A DNA stretch of 63,005 nt from Sphingomonas aquatilis. GTDB taxonomy: Bacteria; Pseudomonadota; Alphaproteobacteria; Sphingomonadales; Sphingomonadaceae. The notes under the pieces were generated by a model, which made no database searches, was not told the DNA's origin, and saw nothing but the letters and a program-made list of their open reading frames with translations. Where the stretch lies: NCBI RefSeq assembly GCF_014196115.1, contig NZ_JACIDB010000012.1, forward strand, positions 1 through 63,005, given 5' to 3'. This document shows positions 8,536-19,216 of the stretch, in pieces. A program made the translations under genes and the position numbers. Within the stretch, counting starts at the first letter, position 1. Every line of letters begins with the position of its first letter.

Positions 8536-9471
8536 ATGAAAAAGCTTTTGCGTAGCCTGCCCATGGCGGCTGTCTTGGCCACGGCATCGCCGGCGATGGC
8601 GCAGCAGGCCCCGCAATGCGGGACAAGCGGCGTTGCACTGCAGCTGCTTGGTTCGGGCGGACCGATCTCCGACGATGCCCGCGCATCGTCCGGGGCAATT
8701 ATCTGGATCAATGGCAAGGCTCGCATCCTGATCGATGCCGGCGGCGGCACGTACCTGCGCTACGGCCAGTCGGGTGCTCGGCTTGAGGACCTCGATTTCA
8801 TCGGCATCTCGCATTTCCACACGGATCACAGCGCCGATCTGCCCGCGATCTTGAAGGGCGGCTATTTCCTCGCCAACAGCCATGCGGTGAGGCTGGTCGG
8901 CCCGACGGGCAATACCAACTTTCCCAGCATGACCGGGTTCTTCCAGCGCGAGTTCGGCAAAGGGCGGGGATCGTTCGCCTACCTGTCTGGTCTGTCCTCG
9001 GCCAGTGAAGGATTGAAGCTCGACGTTCACGCTTTCGACGTCAATGTCGCCAAACCAACGCCGACCCTGGTGTGGCGCGGTGACGGCGTGACCATCACCG
9101 CGCTCGGTATCCCGCATGGCGATGTGCCCGCCCTCGCCTTTCGCATCGAAACGCCCAAGGGCGTGATCGTGCTGTCCGCCGACCAGAACGGCAGCCGGCG
9201 TGAGTTCCTGGACTTCGCGCGTGGCGCCGACATCCTGATGATGCCGGCGGCGATCGACGACGATGCCGACACCGCCTCGCGCTTCCTGCACGCCCCGCCG
9301 ACCGTGGTGGGCAAGATCGCGGCGGCAACGCACCCCAGGATGCTGGTGCTGGACCACTTCATGGGCCGGTCGCTGCGCGACAAGGATCACAACATCCAGA
9401 TCATCCGCGGCTTCTACCACGGCCCGGTCGCCGCGGGACGCGACCTGTCCTGTTTCCCCTTGTCCCGCTGA
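8536..9471 (+). CDS. periplasmic metallo-beta-lactamase-fold hydrolase
   Basis: This 311-residue protein has a signal peptide (MKKLLRSLPMAAVLA...AMAQQ). Its metal site reads SHFHTDHSADL, the HxHxDH signature, followed by later His/Asp ligands (PHGDVP, LSADQNGS and LDHFMG). The arrangement resembles the RNase Z/arylsulfatase-like branch of the superfamily rather than true beta-lactamases. The ATG at 8536 begins the signal peptide; the frame opens 99 bases earlier without a site. It ends 18 bases before the bufferin-like precursor gene, and with no terminator between them it is probably the first gene of that operon. Its substrate is unknown. Confidence 0.85.
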   Translation: MKKLLRSLPMAAVLATASPAMAQQAPQCGTSGVALQLLGSGGPISDDARASSGAIIWINGKARILIDAGGGTYLRYGQSGARLEDLDFIGISHFHTDHSADLPAILKGGYFLANSHAVRLVGPTGNTNFPSMTGFFQREFGKGRGSFAYLSGLSSASEGLKLDVHAFDVNVAKPTPTLVWRGDGVTITALGIPHGDVPALAFRIETPKGVIVLSADQNGSRREFLDFARGADILMMPAAIDDDADTASRFLHAPPTVVGKIAAATHPRMLVLDHFMGRSLRDKDHNIQIIRGFYHGPVAAGRDLSCFPLSR

Positions 9472-9489
9472 CCCCAAGGAGTTGTTGTC

Positions 9490-9786
9490 ATGAAGCGTGA
9501 ACTGATTCTCGGCATCGCCGTCACCTCGCTGGCCGCCAGCGCGGCGCAGGCGGCAGAGGCCGCACCCGCCGCGACCACCACCGCCAGCCCGGCGGCGCAC
9601 GGCGGCGGCAAATGCGCCAGCGGCAAGTGCGGCACGGAAAAAATCTATGCCCAGACCAAGCTGAAGCAGGACCCCAGCGGCCAGTTGGTCCGCGCCCGCG
9701 ACGGCCAGTGCGGCCTGAGCGGCAAGGGATACAAGGTCGCGCAGACCAGCCAGGACCGGCTGGCCGAGGGCGTATGCGGCCGCTGA
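9490..9786 (+). CDS. bufferin-like ribosomal peptide precursor with signal peptide
   Basis: This 98-residue protein has a Sec signal (cleavage near A19-Q-A-A), an Ala/Thr/Pro linker and a compact Cys-containing core: C42 and C47 in KCASGKCG, C74 in QCG and C96 in VCG. It is followed, with a 13-base overlap, by DUF692 (MNIO oxidase) and DUF2063 genes. That is the hallmark of bufferin/gig-type clusters, in which MNIO enzymes convert cysteines of an exported precursor into thiooxazole-type heterocycles that bind copper or other thiophilic metals. The modification and the metal are inferred from that known system. The AAGGAG site before the ATG is clear. Confidence 0.8.
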   Translation: MKRELILGIAVTSLAASAAQAAEAAPAATTTASPAAHGGGKCASGKCGTEKIYAQTKLKQDPSGQLVRARDGQCGLSGKGYKVAQTSQDRLAEGVCGR

Positions 9787-10613
9787 GAGCCACCGCCCGC
9801 GGCGTGGGCCTTCGTCCGGAACTGGTCGCGCCCTTGTGCGACCAGCCCCGGCGGGGCGACATCGATTTCCTCGAGATCGCGCCGGAAAATTGGCTCGGGC
9901 TCGGCGGACGTAAGCGCGACCAGCTCGACCGCCTCGCGGACATCTACCCGCTGGTAGCGCACGGGCTGAGCCTGTCGATCGCCGATCCGCAACCGCTGAA
10001 CCGGAAATTCCTGGCCGATGTCCGGCGTTTTCTCGACGATTACGGTATCGACCTGTACAGCGATCACCTCAGCCTGTCGCGCGACGAGACCGGCTATCTC
10101 TACGACCTGCTGCCGGTGCCCCGGCGAGCGTCCAACCTCGATTATCTGGCCGATCGCATCGACCAGGTGCAGGAGGCGACCGGGCGCCGACTCGTGCTGG
10201 AGAACATCTCTTATTACCATGGCTTCCCGGACCAGATGCCGGAGGCCGAGTTCATCTCGGCGCTGGTCGAGCGGTCGGGTTGCGGTCTCCTGCTGGACAT
10301 CAACAACGCTTATGTGAACGCGCACAACCATCACGAGGATGCACTGGCGTTCGTCACCGCGCTGCCGTCCGACGCGATCGCTTATTACCATATCGCCGGC
10401 CATCTGGAACTGGAGGACGGCACGCTGCTCGACACGCATGGCACGCCGGTCGCCGAGGCGGTGATCGCGCTTGGCCGGTCGGTGTGGCAGTGCCACGGGG
10501 CACGACCGCTGCTGCTAGAGCGCGACAATTTCGTGCCCTCGCTCGACGAGCTGGCTGGGGAGGTGGCGGCGGTGCAGGCGGCCATGGCGGAGCCGGCCCA
10601 TGCGCTCGCCTGA
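9774..10613 (+). CDS. bufB: DUF692 multinuclear non-haem iron oxidase (MNIO), peptide-modifying
   Basis: This 279-residue protein is a TIM-barrel MNIO family member. Signature blocks are IDFLEIAPENW, LYSDHLSLS, LVLENISYY, LLLDINNAYVNAHNH and YYHIAGHLE, which carry the His/Asp/Glu ligands of the iron cluster. Known members oxidise cysteine residues of partner peptides. Its ATG lies inside the end of the precursor gene, preceded by GAGG, so expression is coupled to the precursor. It overlaps the next gene by 14 bases. The frame is open far upstream, but that part is out-of-frame sequence of the precursor and lacks family similarity. Confidence 0.92.
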   Translation: MRPLRATARGVGLRPELVAPLCDQPRRGDIDFLEIAPENWLGLGGRKRDQLDRLADIYPLVAHGLSLSIADPQPLNRKFLADVRRFLDDYGIDLYSDHLSLSRDETGYLYDLLPVPRRASNLDYLADRIDQVQEATGRRLVLENISYYHGFPDQMPEAEFISALVERSGCGLLLDINNAYVNAHNHHEDALAFVTALPSDAIAYYHIAGHLELEDGTLLDTHGTPVAEAVIALGRSVWQCHGARPLLLERDNFVPSLDELAGEVAAVQAAMAEPAHALA

Positions 10614-11310
10614 CGCGGCCGCGCCCGCCCGGCTGCGCGAGGAGGTGGCGGGCCTTGCGGGCCAGGCGCGGCGCGATCCCAGCGATCTGTACGGCCAACT
10701 GCTCCGCGAGAATGTCGCCGGAGCCATCCGCAGCAGTTTTCCTGCCGTGGCGCGCATGGCAGGCAAGGCCGTGGTGGTCAGGGCGGCGGATGCATTCGTC
10801 GCCGCACATCCCGCCAGCCGGCCGCAATTCCACCAGATCGCCACGGAATTCGTGCTGTTCGTCCAAGGGCAGCCGGTGCTGCCGTCTGCGCTGATGCCCA
10901 TCATCGAATATGAATGGGTGTTGCTCCAAGTGGAGATCGACCCGGCGGCGCTGTCGGACGATGCCGCCGGGAGCACCGATGCGGCTGGGCCGGTCACGGC
11001 CAATCCTACGCTGCGCGTGGTCATGCTGCCGTTCGATCCCGCGCTCATCGATGCGAACGACAGCCTCAAACCCGCGCCACCGCGTCCGCACGGGGTGTAC
11101 CGGACGCGCGAGCATCATGTCCTCACCCGCCCGCTGACCGTCAGCGACTGCCTGCTGCTGGACCGCCTGGAGCAGGAAGAGGCGATGACATCGCGAGGAC
11201 TGGCCGAAGCCGTCGAACCATCCCTCTTACCGCTGGTACCCGACTGGATCGGGCAAGGCCTTGCCAAACAGCTTCTCGTTTTTGCCGATCAGAAGGACAC
11301 TTCCCGATGA
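10600..11310 (+). CDS. bufC: DUF2063 putative DNA-binding/RiPP partner protein
   Basis: This 236-residue protein has an N-terminal DUF2063 domain (DPSDLYGQLLRENVAGAI, FPAVARMAG, AHPASRPQF) that always accompanies DUF692 enzymes in these clusters. It is thought to recognise the precursor and present it to the MNIO enzyme. The C-terminal half carries a second, less conserved domain. It overlaps the DUF692 gene by 14 bases and the DoxX gene by 4 bases, consistent with tight co-expression. Despite a historical label as a putative DNA-binding protein, the context argues for a RiPP recognition role. Confidence 0.88.
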   Translation: MRSPDAAAPARLREEVAGLAGQARRDPSDLYGQLLRENVAGAIRSSFPAVARMAGKAVVVRAADAFVAAHPASRPQFHQIATEFVLFVQGQPVLPSALMPIIEYEWVLLQVEIDPAALSDDAAGSTDAAGPVTANPTLRVVMLPFDPALIDANDSLKPAPPRPHGVYRTREHHVLTRPLTVSDCLLLDRLEQEEAMTSRGLAEAVEPSLLPLVPDWIGQGLAKQLLVFADQKDTSR

Positions 11311-11957
11311 TGATCTTCCGCTGGCTGAATACCGCGTTCCGTCGCGTCCAGCTCCTCGACTTCCTGCCGCTGCTTGCGATCCGTCTCTATCTGATCCCGA
11401 TTTTCTATGAAGGGGCCCATGCCAAACTGACGGGCTTCTCCGCGCTAGTACAATGGTTTGGTGCACCCGCGGCACAGGGCGGGCTCAACATGCCCGCCCC
11501 GTTGCTTATGGCGACACTGGCCACCGCAACCGAAACAGCGGGCTGCATCTGCCTCGCGCTTGGCCTTTTCACGCGGTTGATCTCGATCCCGCTGATGGTA
11601 ACCATGACGGTCGCCGGTCTGTCGGTCCACTGGTCGCATGGATGGGCCGCGATCGCGGGCAAGACGGCGGAATCGACCCTTCGCTTCCAGGGTTTCATGG
11701 AATGGCTGGCGCAGAACTTCCCCGGTCGGTTCAACTACATCACTCAGCTGGGCGATCCAATTATTCTGAACAATGGGATCGAATTCACCGTCACCTATGT
11801 CATCATGCTGGCGGTGCTGCTGTTCTATGGCGGCGGACGCTTCTTCAGCATCGACTATTGGCTGGCGCACAAGCAGCCGCGGCTGCTTGGTTGGCTGACG
11901 CCTGAATGCGGCGATGCGGCGCTTGTACGCCCAACCGGTTCGCCGCTGCTGACATAA
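11307..11957 (+). CDS. DoxX-family membrane protein
   Basis: This 216-residue protein has four membrane segments. It starts at an ATGA overlap with the DUF2063 gene. DoxX proteins commonly close bufferin/gig operons (the gigT position), where they may connect the modified peptide or its metal to the quinone pool. The early motif ARLYLIPIFYEGAHAK-like (IRLYLIPIFYEGAHAK) and the later GLFTRLISIPL fit the family. The long frame upstream of 11307 is out-of-frame DUF2063 sequence. A hairpin terminator follows at 12051. Confidence 0.87.
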   Translation: MMIFRWLNTAFRRVQLLDFLPLLAIRLYLIPIFYEGAHAKLTGFSALVQWFGAPAAQGGLNMPAPLLMATLATATETAGCICLALGLFTRLISIPLMVTMTVAGLSVHWSHGWAAIAGKTAESTLRFQGFMEWLAQNFPGRFNYITQLGDPIILNNGIEFTVTYVIMLAVLLFYGGGRFFSIDYWLAHKQPRLLGWLTPECGDAALVRPTGSPLLT

Positions 11958-12050
11958 TCGACGGGGTTTCCTGGACCAACAATCAAGGCGGCCGAACAAT
12001 CGTCTACGCAGATTGACACGCCTACTTTCGAGACGAGACACCCTAACGGT

Positions 12051-12083
12051 GAAGAGCGGGCTGCAATACGCTCTCCGCTCTTC
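12051..12083 (+). terminator. rho-independent-type terminator after DoxX gene
   Basis: The arms GAAGAGCGG and CCGCTCTTC (9 bp, perfect) are separated by 15 bases and followed by a pyrimidine-rich run (CCCCCTTCTTCCTT). The hairpin lies between the bufferin operon and mdh and probably ends the former. Confidence 0.65.
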
Positions 12084-12122
12084 CCCCTTCTTCCTTGTCA
12101 GGCTTCATTCAAGGATTTCAAT

Positions 12123-13112
12123 ATGTCAGCCAAGACTCCCGTCCGGATTGCCGTTAGCGGCGCCGCTGGTCAAATCTGTTACGCTCTCCTGTTTCGGATC
12201 GCACGCGGCGACCTCCTCGGTCCCGATCAACCCGTCCGGCTTCAGCTCCTCGACCTCGAGCAAGCTCTCCCGGCGGTCTGGGGCGTTGTGATGGAGCTTG
12301 AGGACTGCGCGTTCCCACTGCTCGACAGCGTCGACGTCACAGCCGATCCGCACGTCGCATTCGCCGACATCGATGCTGCGTTCCTGGTTGGATCCCGACC
12401 CCGCTCGAAGGGTATGGAGCGCCGCGACCTGCTCGCCGCCAATGCTGCCATTTTCCGCACGCAAGGCCATGCTTTGGATCGTGCGGCAAAGCGTGAGGCG
12501 AAGGTGCTGGTCGTCGGCAACCCGGCTAACACCAACGCCTGGGTTCTGGCCGAACATGCTCCAGGCTTTGCCCGCGACAACATCACGTCGATGATCCGGC
12601 TCGACCACAATCGCGCTGCCAGTCAATTGGCGGCACAGGCAAACGTCAACGTGGGCGAGATCGAGCAGCTCGCGGTCTGGGGCAACCATTCGCCGACCAT
12701 GTATGCTGACTGGACGAATGCGATGGTTCGCGCGGAGCCATTACCTCGTATTATCGGCGACCCAGAATGGTGTACCGATACGATGATCCCCCAAGTGGCG
12801 CAGCGTGGCACCGCGATCATCGAGGCGCGCGGCGCATCCTCGGCCGCGTCTGCCGCCAACGCGGCGCTCGATCATATGCGTGACTGGCTGCTGGGCTCGG
12901 ACGGACGCTGGGTTTCGATGGGCCTGTCTTCGACCGGCGAATACGATATTCCGCAGGGGCTGATGTGCGGCGTGCCAGCGATCTGCTCACCCGGATCGGT
13001 CGAGCGCGTATCAGGGCTGCGGCTCGACGATTTCCAGCACATCATGATCCAACGTAGCGTTGCTGAACTCGTGCAGGAACGCGATGCGGTGTCACTGTTG
13101 CTCAAGCAATAA
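12123..13112 (+). CDS. mdh: malate dehydrogenase (NAD-dependent)
   Basis: This 329-residue cytosolic enzyme interconverts malate and oxaloacetate. It has a Rossmann nucleotide motif [15 protein letters not shown] near the N-terminus, the substrate-specificity Arg loop [24 protein letters not shown], and the catalytic His in WGNHSPTM. Length and motifs fit the cytosolic-type dimeric MDH group (as in Thermus and many proteobacteria) rather than the citrate-cycle MDH usual in alphaproteobacteria, so it may be an accessory copy. AAGGA lies 7 bases before the ATG. It is followed by a small hypothetical gene and catalase, which suggests an oxidative-stress context. Confidence 0.93.
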   Translation: MSAKTPVRIAVSGAAGQICYALLFRIARGDLLGPDQPVRLQLLDLEQALPAVWGVVMELEDCAFPLLDSVDVTADPHVAFADIDAAFLVGSRPRSKGMERRDLLAANAAIFRTQGHALDRAAKREAKVLVVGNPANTNAWVLAEHAPGFARDNITSMIRLDHNRAASQLAAQANVNVGEIEQLAVWGNHSPTMYADWTNAMVRAEPLPRIIGDPEWCTDTMIPQVAQRGTAIIEARGASSAASAANAALDHMRDWLLGSDGRWVSMGLSSTGEYDIPQGLMCGVPAICSPGSVERVSGLRLDDFQHIMIQRSVAELVQERDAVSLLLKQ

Positions 13113-13143
13113 CGACGTTTTTGTCATGCAGGAGTGAGGCATC

Positions 13144-13383
13144 ATGCAAGATATCAAGGACGAACAAACCTATCTCGCGCGGCGCGAACGCGCGGAGCGA
13201 ACGCTGGCTATGTCCTCCGTTCACGAATGTGCACGGGCAGCGCACCTTCGGTTGGCTGCCCTTTACTCGGCCAAGCGCGCCTCGCTTTTCAATGATGGTG
13301 GGAGCATGACGAACAACCTGCCGTCCGACGATCCGCTTTCACGGCGATCAGATCAAATCGAGATTATCCGAGCCCCCGCCTGA
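13144..13383 (+). CDS. small hypothetical protein
   Basis: This 79-residue protein has a clear ribosome binding site (CAGGAGTGAGG) before its ATG. The N-terminal 50 residues are charged and helical (LARRERAERTLAMSS, ARAAHLRLAALYSAKR), followed by a polar tail. It has no signal or membrane segment. It lies 31 bases after mdh and 113 bases before the catalase gene on the same strand, so it may be co-transcribed with mdh. The function is not recognised. Confidence 0.6.
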   Translation: MQDIKDEQTYLARRERAERTLAMSSVHECARAAHLRLAALYSAKRASLFNDGGSMTNNLPSDDPLSRRSDQIEIIRAPA

Positions 13384-13496
13384 TACGGTCCGTACGACGT
13401 CCTTGTTCGCCCTCACGCGCTACGATCGTGTCGATTTGCGAGCAACCCCCGGACGGTTGAGATCGTTCTTTTTCATCCAGCTACTTGAGGTGCTTC

Positions 13497-15569
<2,073 letters not shown>

Positions 15570-15576
15570 CTGCTTT

Positions 15577-15612
15577 ACGGCCCTACGTCTCATGGCGTGG
15601 GGCCGTTTAGTT
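15577..15612 (+). terminator. terminator after catalase gene
   Basis: ACGGCCC (15577-15583) pairs with GGGCCGT (15600-15606), with further pairing inside the loop (TACG/CGTG), and the T-rich TTTAGTTTAG follows. It lies 8 bases after the catalase stop. Confidence 0.75.
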
Positions 15613-15652
15613 TAGGAATTGCGCCGCCCAATCATGTCGAACGACGTGCAGC

Positions 15653-16165
15653 CTAATGCCGTGTCCTCCAGTGCGATGCCGACAGCCGCTGCAAGAGCAC
15701 CGCCAGCGCCTGCCCAATCCGCCATCGGTCAGTGGCCAGTTTCACGGAGACGTGCGCGGCACGCGAAGCGCTAATGTTACCCGGCGCCTTGGCATCGAGC
15801 GTGTCGGCTAAGCTGAACGAGCCTGCTACCCGACGTCCGGTAATGACGTCCAGCCAGGTTGGCCTATCGTCGCGGTTAACTGTTACTGAAGCGACTGCGA
15901 AGCGTGGGCCCTGCCGATCGACATCCATCGTACGGCGATTAAACCGTTCGTCCGGCGGTCCGTCGCTCTCGTCAGCGAGTGCGCCCGCGATGAGTTGACT
16001 GATGCCACGCTCGGCATTCGCCGCCGACTCCGGCAGGGTCGCCACATCGTACACCGCCGATGGCTTAACAGCCTCGATGCTAGGCTGGGACAGCGCCTCC
16101 GCTGCTTTGATGACGTATTCGCACTCCGGGACATCGACGAATATTCTGAGCTACTCCAGGGTCAT
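15653..16165 (-). pseudogene. LysR-type regulator remnant with nonsense codon
   Basis: From the ATG at 16165 the minus strand reads MTLE-stop-LRIFVDVPECEYVIKAAEAL, which mirrors the start of the LysR protein at 3131-4003 (MTLEQLRIFVGVAEREHV, RAAEAL). The fifth codon, Gln in the intact copy, is TAG here. After roughly 25 codons the similarity is lost although the frame stays open to 15653, so the rest is either strongly diverged or frameshifted relative to a LysR effector domain. It sits divergently upstream of the second sulfite oxidase-like gene, the normal position for its regulator. No intact gene lies in 15607-16310. Confidence 0.55.
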
Positions 16166-16310
16166 GCGCATATATCGCGCGTCTTGATCAAGACGACTAA
16201 CCGTTTGATGCGTTCGTTCCAATCTGCATATCGGAACGATCAACAATTCTTCATCTGCGATGACCTCCGATATTTGAAGCGATCCGCGCGCTCGCGGCGT
16301 TTGATCGTTC

Positions 16311-17378
16311 ATGACCGATATGATCGAGCGCAAATCCGATCCCTACAACGCCGAGCCGACGCCCGGCGCGCTGATCGAGCGGTTCCTGACGCCGCAGGCG
16401 CTGTTCTATGTGCGCAGCCATGGTGCGGTGCCTGATCTGCCTGCCGATCATCGGATCGAAGTGAGCGGGACGGGCATGGCGAGCCGCTCCTTCTCGGTGC
16501 AGGAGCTGAAGAGCACGTTTGCCACGCGCACGGTGACGGCAGTTCTCCAGTGCGCCGGCAACCGGCGCACGGATCTCCAGCAGGTCGCCAAGACAGCCGG
16601 CGACCCGTGGGACGTTGGCGCGATCGGCAATGCGGAGTGGACCGGCGTACGACTGTCCGACGTGCTGGATGCCGTCGGTGCGCCGGATGCGTCCGACCTG
16701 TTCGTGGCGTTTACCGGCGCGGACGAGGTGGACGTGGAGGGCGAGGAAGCCTTGTTCGGGGTATCGATCGCCATGAGCAAGGCGCGGGAGCCCGACGTCC
16801 TCATCGCCTGGGCGATGAATGGCGAGCCGCTGACGCCCGAACACGGTGCCCCGCTCCGCATGGTGGTGCCGGGCTATGCCGGCGTGCGCAGCGCCAAATG
16901 GCTGACACGGATCGAGGTGCGCGACGCACCCTCCGACGCACCGATCCAGTCGCACGACTACAAGCTCTTTCCCGCCGATGTGACGAGCGACACCGTCGAC
17001 TGGAGCCAGGGTCTGACCATCAATGCCATGCCGCTCAACGCCGCGATCTGCTCGCCAGCCTCGGGTGATGCTCTGTCGGCCGGGGAGGTGCGGATCGAGG
17101 GTTACGCCATCGCCTATGAGCGCCGCGTCTCGCGCGTCGAGGTGTCGGTAAACGGTGGTCGCGACTGGCAACAGGCGACGTTTGCCGATGATCCGGAGAC
17201 GCACTGGGGTTGGCGGCGCTGGACCCTCGACGCCACGCTCGCGAAGGGGCGCCAGCACCTTGTCGTGCGCGCCTTTGACGGGGCTGGACAGGGTCAGCCC
17301 GAACGACCGGACACGATGTGGAACTTCGCCGGCTATCTGTGCACCGCCTGGCATCACGTGCACGTGCTGGTCGAATGA
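16311..17378 (+). CDS. molybdenum sulfite oxidase-like protein, no export signal
   Basis: This 355-residue protein shows the eukaryotic-type sulfite oxidase architecture: an N-terminal Mo domain with FYVRSHGAVP, the Mo-ligating C81 in LQCAGNRR, GVRLSDVLDAVG and VIAWAMNGEPL, and a C-terminal Ig-like dimerisation domain (VEVSVNGGRDW). Unlike the enzyme at 658-1893 it has no twin-arginine signal, so it should be cytosolic or use another partner. It lies divergent from a LysR remnant and overlaps the MgtC-like gene by 4 bases. Sulfite or a related sulfur oxyanion is the likely substrate. A nitrate-reductase-like use is less likely. Confidence 0.88.
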   Translation: MTDMIERKSDPYNAEPTPGALIERFLTPQALFYVRSHGAVPDLPADHRIEVSGTGMASRSFSVQELKSTFATRTVTAVLQCAGNRRTDLQQVAKTAGDPWDVGAIGNAEWTGVRLSDVLDAVGAPDASDLFVAFTGADEVDVEGEEALFGVSIAMSKAREPDVLIAWAMNGEPLTPEHGAPLRMVVPGYAGVRSAKWLTRIEVRDAPSDAPIQSHDYKLFPADVTSDTVDWSQGLTINAMPLNAAICSPASGDALSAGEVRIEGYAIAYERRVSRVEVSVNGGRDWQQATFADDPETHWGWRRWTLDATLAKGRQHLVVRAFDGAGQGQPERPDTMWNFAGYLCTAWHHVHVLVE

Positions 17379-17887
17379 TCGAAGCGTCAGCGGCATCGGA
17401 CATCGGCTTCTGGATCGACGCGATCGGGCGGCTGGTGGTGGCGACTGCGGCCGGGATGGTGCTCGGCTGGGAACGCTCGCGCGAGAACCGGCAGATCATG
17501 GGCTTGCGAACGCTGGGTCTGGTCGGTCTGGCGAGCTGCATCGCCGTGCAGGCGATCGTGCATAGTGGCTTGCCGAACGTAAACGCCGATGCCGCAGGAC
17601 GGGCGATGCAGGGCATTCTGTCCGGCGTCGGCTTCATCGGTGCCGGTGCGGTGCTGCGGGTCGGCCAGGGTCAGGAAGTGCATGGTTTGGCGACCGCCGC
17701 GTGCATCTGGGTCACCGCCACGATCGGCGCGGCAGCGGGATTGGCAGTGTGGCCGCTCATCGTCGGCGGGGTGAGCCTCGCAATGCTCGTCCTGTTCGTC
17801 GGAGCGCCGCTGGAACGCCGCATACGCGAGCGCGCCAGGCTGACGCCGGCCGAGGCCGACAGGAAGGATGCCGAGCGCAAGCCGTGA
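17375..17887 (+). CDS. MgtC/SapB-family membrane protein
   Basis: This 170-residue inner-membrane protein has about four to five hydrophobic segments. Family motifs are GMVLGWERSRENRQIMGLRT, GILSGVGFIGAGAV and HGLATAACIWVTATIG. It starts at an ATGA overlap with the sulfite oxidase-like gene; the longer frame upstream is not in-family. MgtC relatives act in Mg2+ homeostasis, acid stress and modulation of the F-ATPase in pathogens; in environmental bacteria the role is unclear. Translational coupling to an oxidase gene is notable but not functionally explained. Confidence 0.88.
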   Translation: MIEASAASDIGFWIDAIGRLVVATAAGMVLGWERSRENRQIMGLRTLGLVGLASCIAVQAIVHSGLPNVNADAAGRAMQGILSGVGFIGAGAVLRVGQGQEVHGLATAACIWVTATIGAAAGLAVWPLIVGGVSLAMLVLFVGAPLERRIRERARLTPAEADRKDAERKP

Positions 17888-17938
17888 TCTCGGCGGTCCA
17901 CCCAGTGCCTGTCGGCGCCGAGAAGCGGCAAGGCGCTA

Positions 17939-18709
17939 TCAGGACACAAGCGCGGCATCGGCCTGCCGCCGGACCTCATCAGCGATCGGATGCAGTTCGG
18001 CCGCGGGTCGCTCGCCCACCACACTATAGCCGATCCCGTCGACCGCCCATGTGACCCGGCCCATCGTCCCGCTGGACGTGCTGGTCATGCTCGCGGTCTT
18101 GTCGATCTGCATGGGCCTCGTCAGCACCGCAAGTTTCGACGCTTGCGGTCCGTCGTAGAGGAGCAGTGCCGCAGGGCCGTGGGGCGTCGCGACCAATCGC
18201 CCCCCGCCATAGTGGTAACCGGCTGTGCTGAGGTCCGGGATGGTCACGCGCTCACCCAATCGGGCGGAGGTCCACCGGATCAGCATGGCGCGCTGGTCGG
18301 GGCCGATTTCCGCCGGTCGTATCCGGTCGGCGGCATAGACCCGGAAATTGTCACTCGCCTCGTTGGCCAGCGCCGCGATGCCCGCGCGGGGTTCGCCGCT
18401 CCACCGCGCGCTCGACCACCCCCCGCCAAACCCGACCGCCAGCAGAAGCGACGCGGCGATGGCGAGTTGCCAACGCGGTTGGCGTTGCCGTCCCCTGATG
18501 GCTGCGACGCGCATCGTCGCCGGGATCGGTTCATCCGCGATGGGAGCGAACAGCGATGCAAGGGCTCGCGCCTGCTCCGCCCGCTCCCGCAAACGGGCAT
18601 GCACGTCCGGCTGGCCGTCAAGGTAAGCGTCGACCAGGCGCTGCCGCTCGGGCGACAGCCTGCCATCGATCCATGCGGCCAGATCGTCCTCGCCGATCGG
18701 GCTGGTCAT
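17939..18709 (-). CDS. transmembrane anti-sigma factor
   Basis: This 256-residue protein has an N-terminal anti-sigma-like helical region (EDDLAAWIDGRLSPERQRLV, typical of the zinc-less ChrR/RsiW-type cytosolic domain), one membrane segment at about 80-100 (WQLAIAASLLLAVGFGGGW), and a periplasmic C-terminal domain of about 150 residues. It begins at a 4-base overlap with the ECF sigma gene, the usual sigma/anti-sigma coupling. The periplasmic part presumably senses an envelope signal. No HxxxCxxC zinc motif was seen. Confidence 0.88.
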   Translation of the reverse strand: MTSPIGEDDLAAWIDGRLSPERQRLVDAYLDGQPDVHARLRERAEQARALASLFAPIADEPIPATMRVAAIRGRQRQPRWQLAIAASLLLAVGFGGGWSSARWSGEPRAGIAALANEASDNFRVYAADRIRPAEIGPDQRAMLIRWTSARLGERVTIPDLSTAGYHYGGGRLVATPHGPAALLLYDGPQASKLAVLTRPMQIDKTASMTSTSSGTMGRVTWAVDGIGYSVVGERPAAELHPIADEVRRQADAALVS

Positions 18710-19215
18710 TGCACGCTCCTCAATCGCGGCCGTTCACCCTCCCGGAGGAGTATCGCCAGACGGTCGCGCCCCCGGGATATGCGCGACATCACCGTGCCCA
18801 GCGGCACGCCGACGACGGCAGCGACCTCCGCATAGGGCAGCCCCTCGACCGAGACGAGGAGCAGCACCGTTCGCTGTTCCTCAGGCAACGCATCAAGCGC
18901 GCGCAGCAGGTCGCGGTGGTGCAGGCCTGTATCCTGATCGGCCGGGCGGCCGAGCGCAGCGTCGTCCACGAGGTGGAGCGGAACCGCCGTGCCTCGCCGG
19001 TTATGCTGCCGCTGATGGTCGACCAACAGGTTGTGCAGGATCGTATAGACCCACGGGCGCACCTCCACGCCGCGTCGCTGTCGCCAGCGCCCGACTGCGC
19101 GCTCGAGGCAATCCTGCACCACGTCATCCGCCATCGCCCGATCGCGCAACCACGATCGGGCATAGCGGCGCAGGCCGGGGATCAGGGGTTCGATCGCGGC
19201 GGCAAGCGGGTCCAT
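18706..19215 (-). CDS. ECF-family RNA polymerase sigma factor
   Basis: This 169-residue protein has region 2 (RRYARSWLRDRAMADDVVQ) and region 4 (LPEEQRTVLLLVSVEGLPY, then EVAAVVGVPLGTVMSRISRG) and nothing else, which is the minimal ECF architecture. It overlaps its anti-sigma gene and lies one base downstream of the beta-propeller gene stop region (19217), so the order DUF305, propeller, sigma and anti-sigma is a single minus-strand unit. Regulation of its own operon is likely, but no ECF promoter pair was established. Confidence 0.93.
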   Translation of the reverse strand: MDPLAAAIEPLIPGLRRYARSWLRDRAMADDVVQDCLERAVGRWRQRRGVEVRPWVYTILHNLLVDHQRQHNRRGTAVPLHLVDDAALGRPADQDTGLHHRDLLRALDALPEEQRTVLLLVSVEGLPYAEVAAVVGVPLGTVMSRISRGRDRLAILLREGERPRLRSVQ

Positions 19216-19216
19216 C

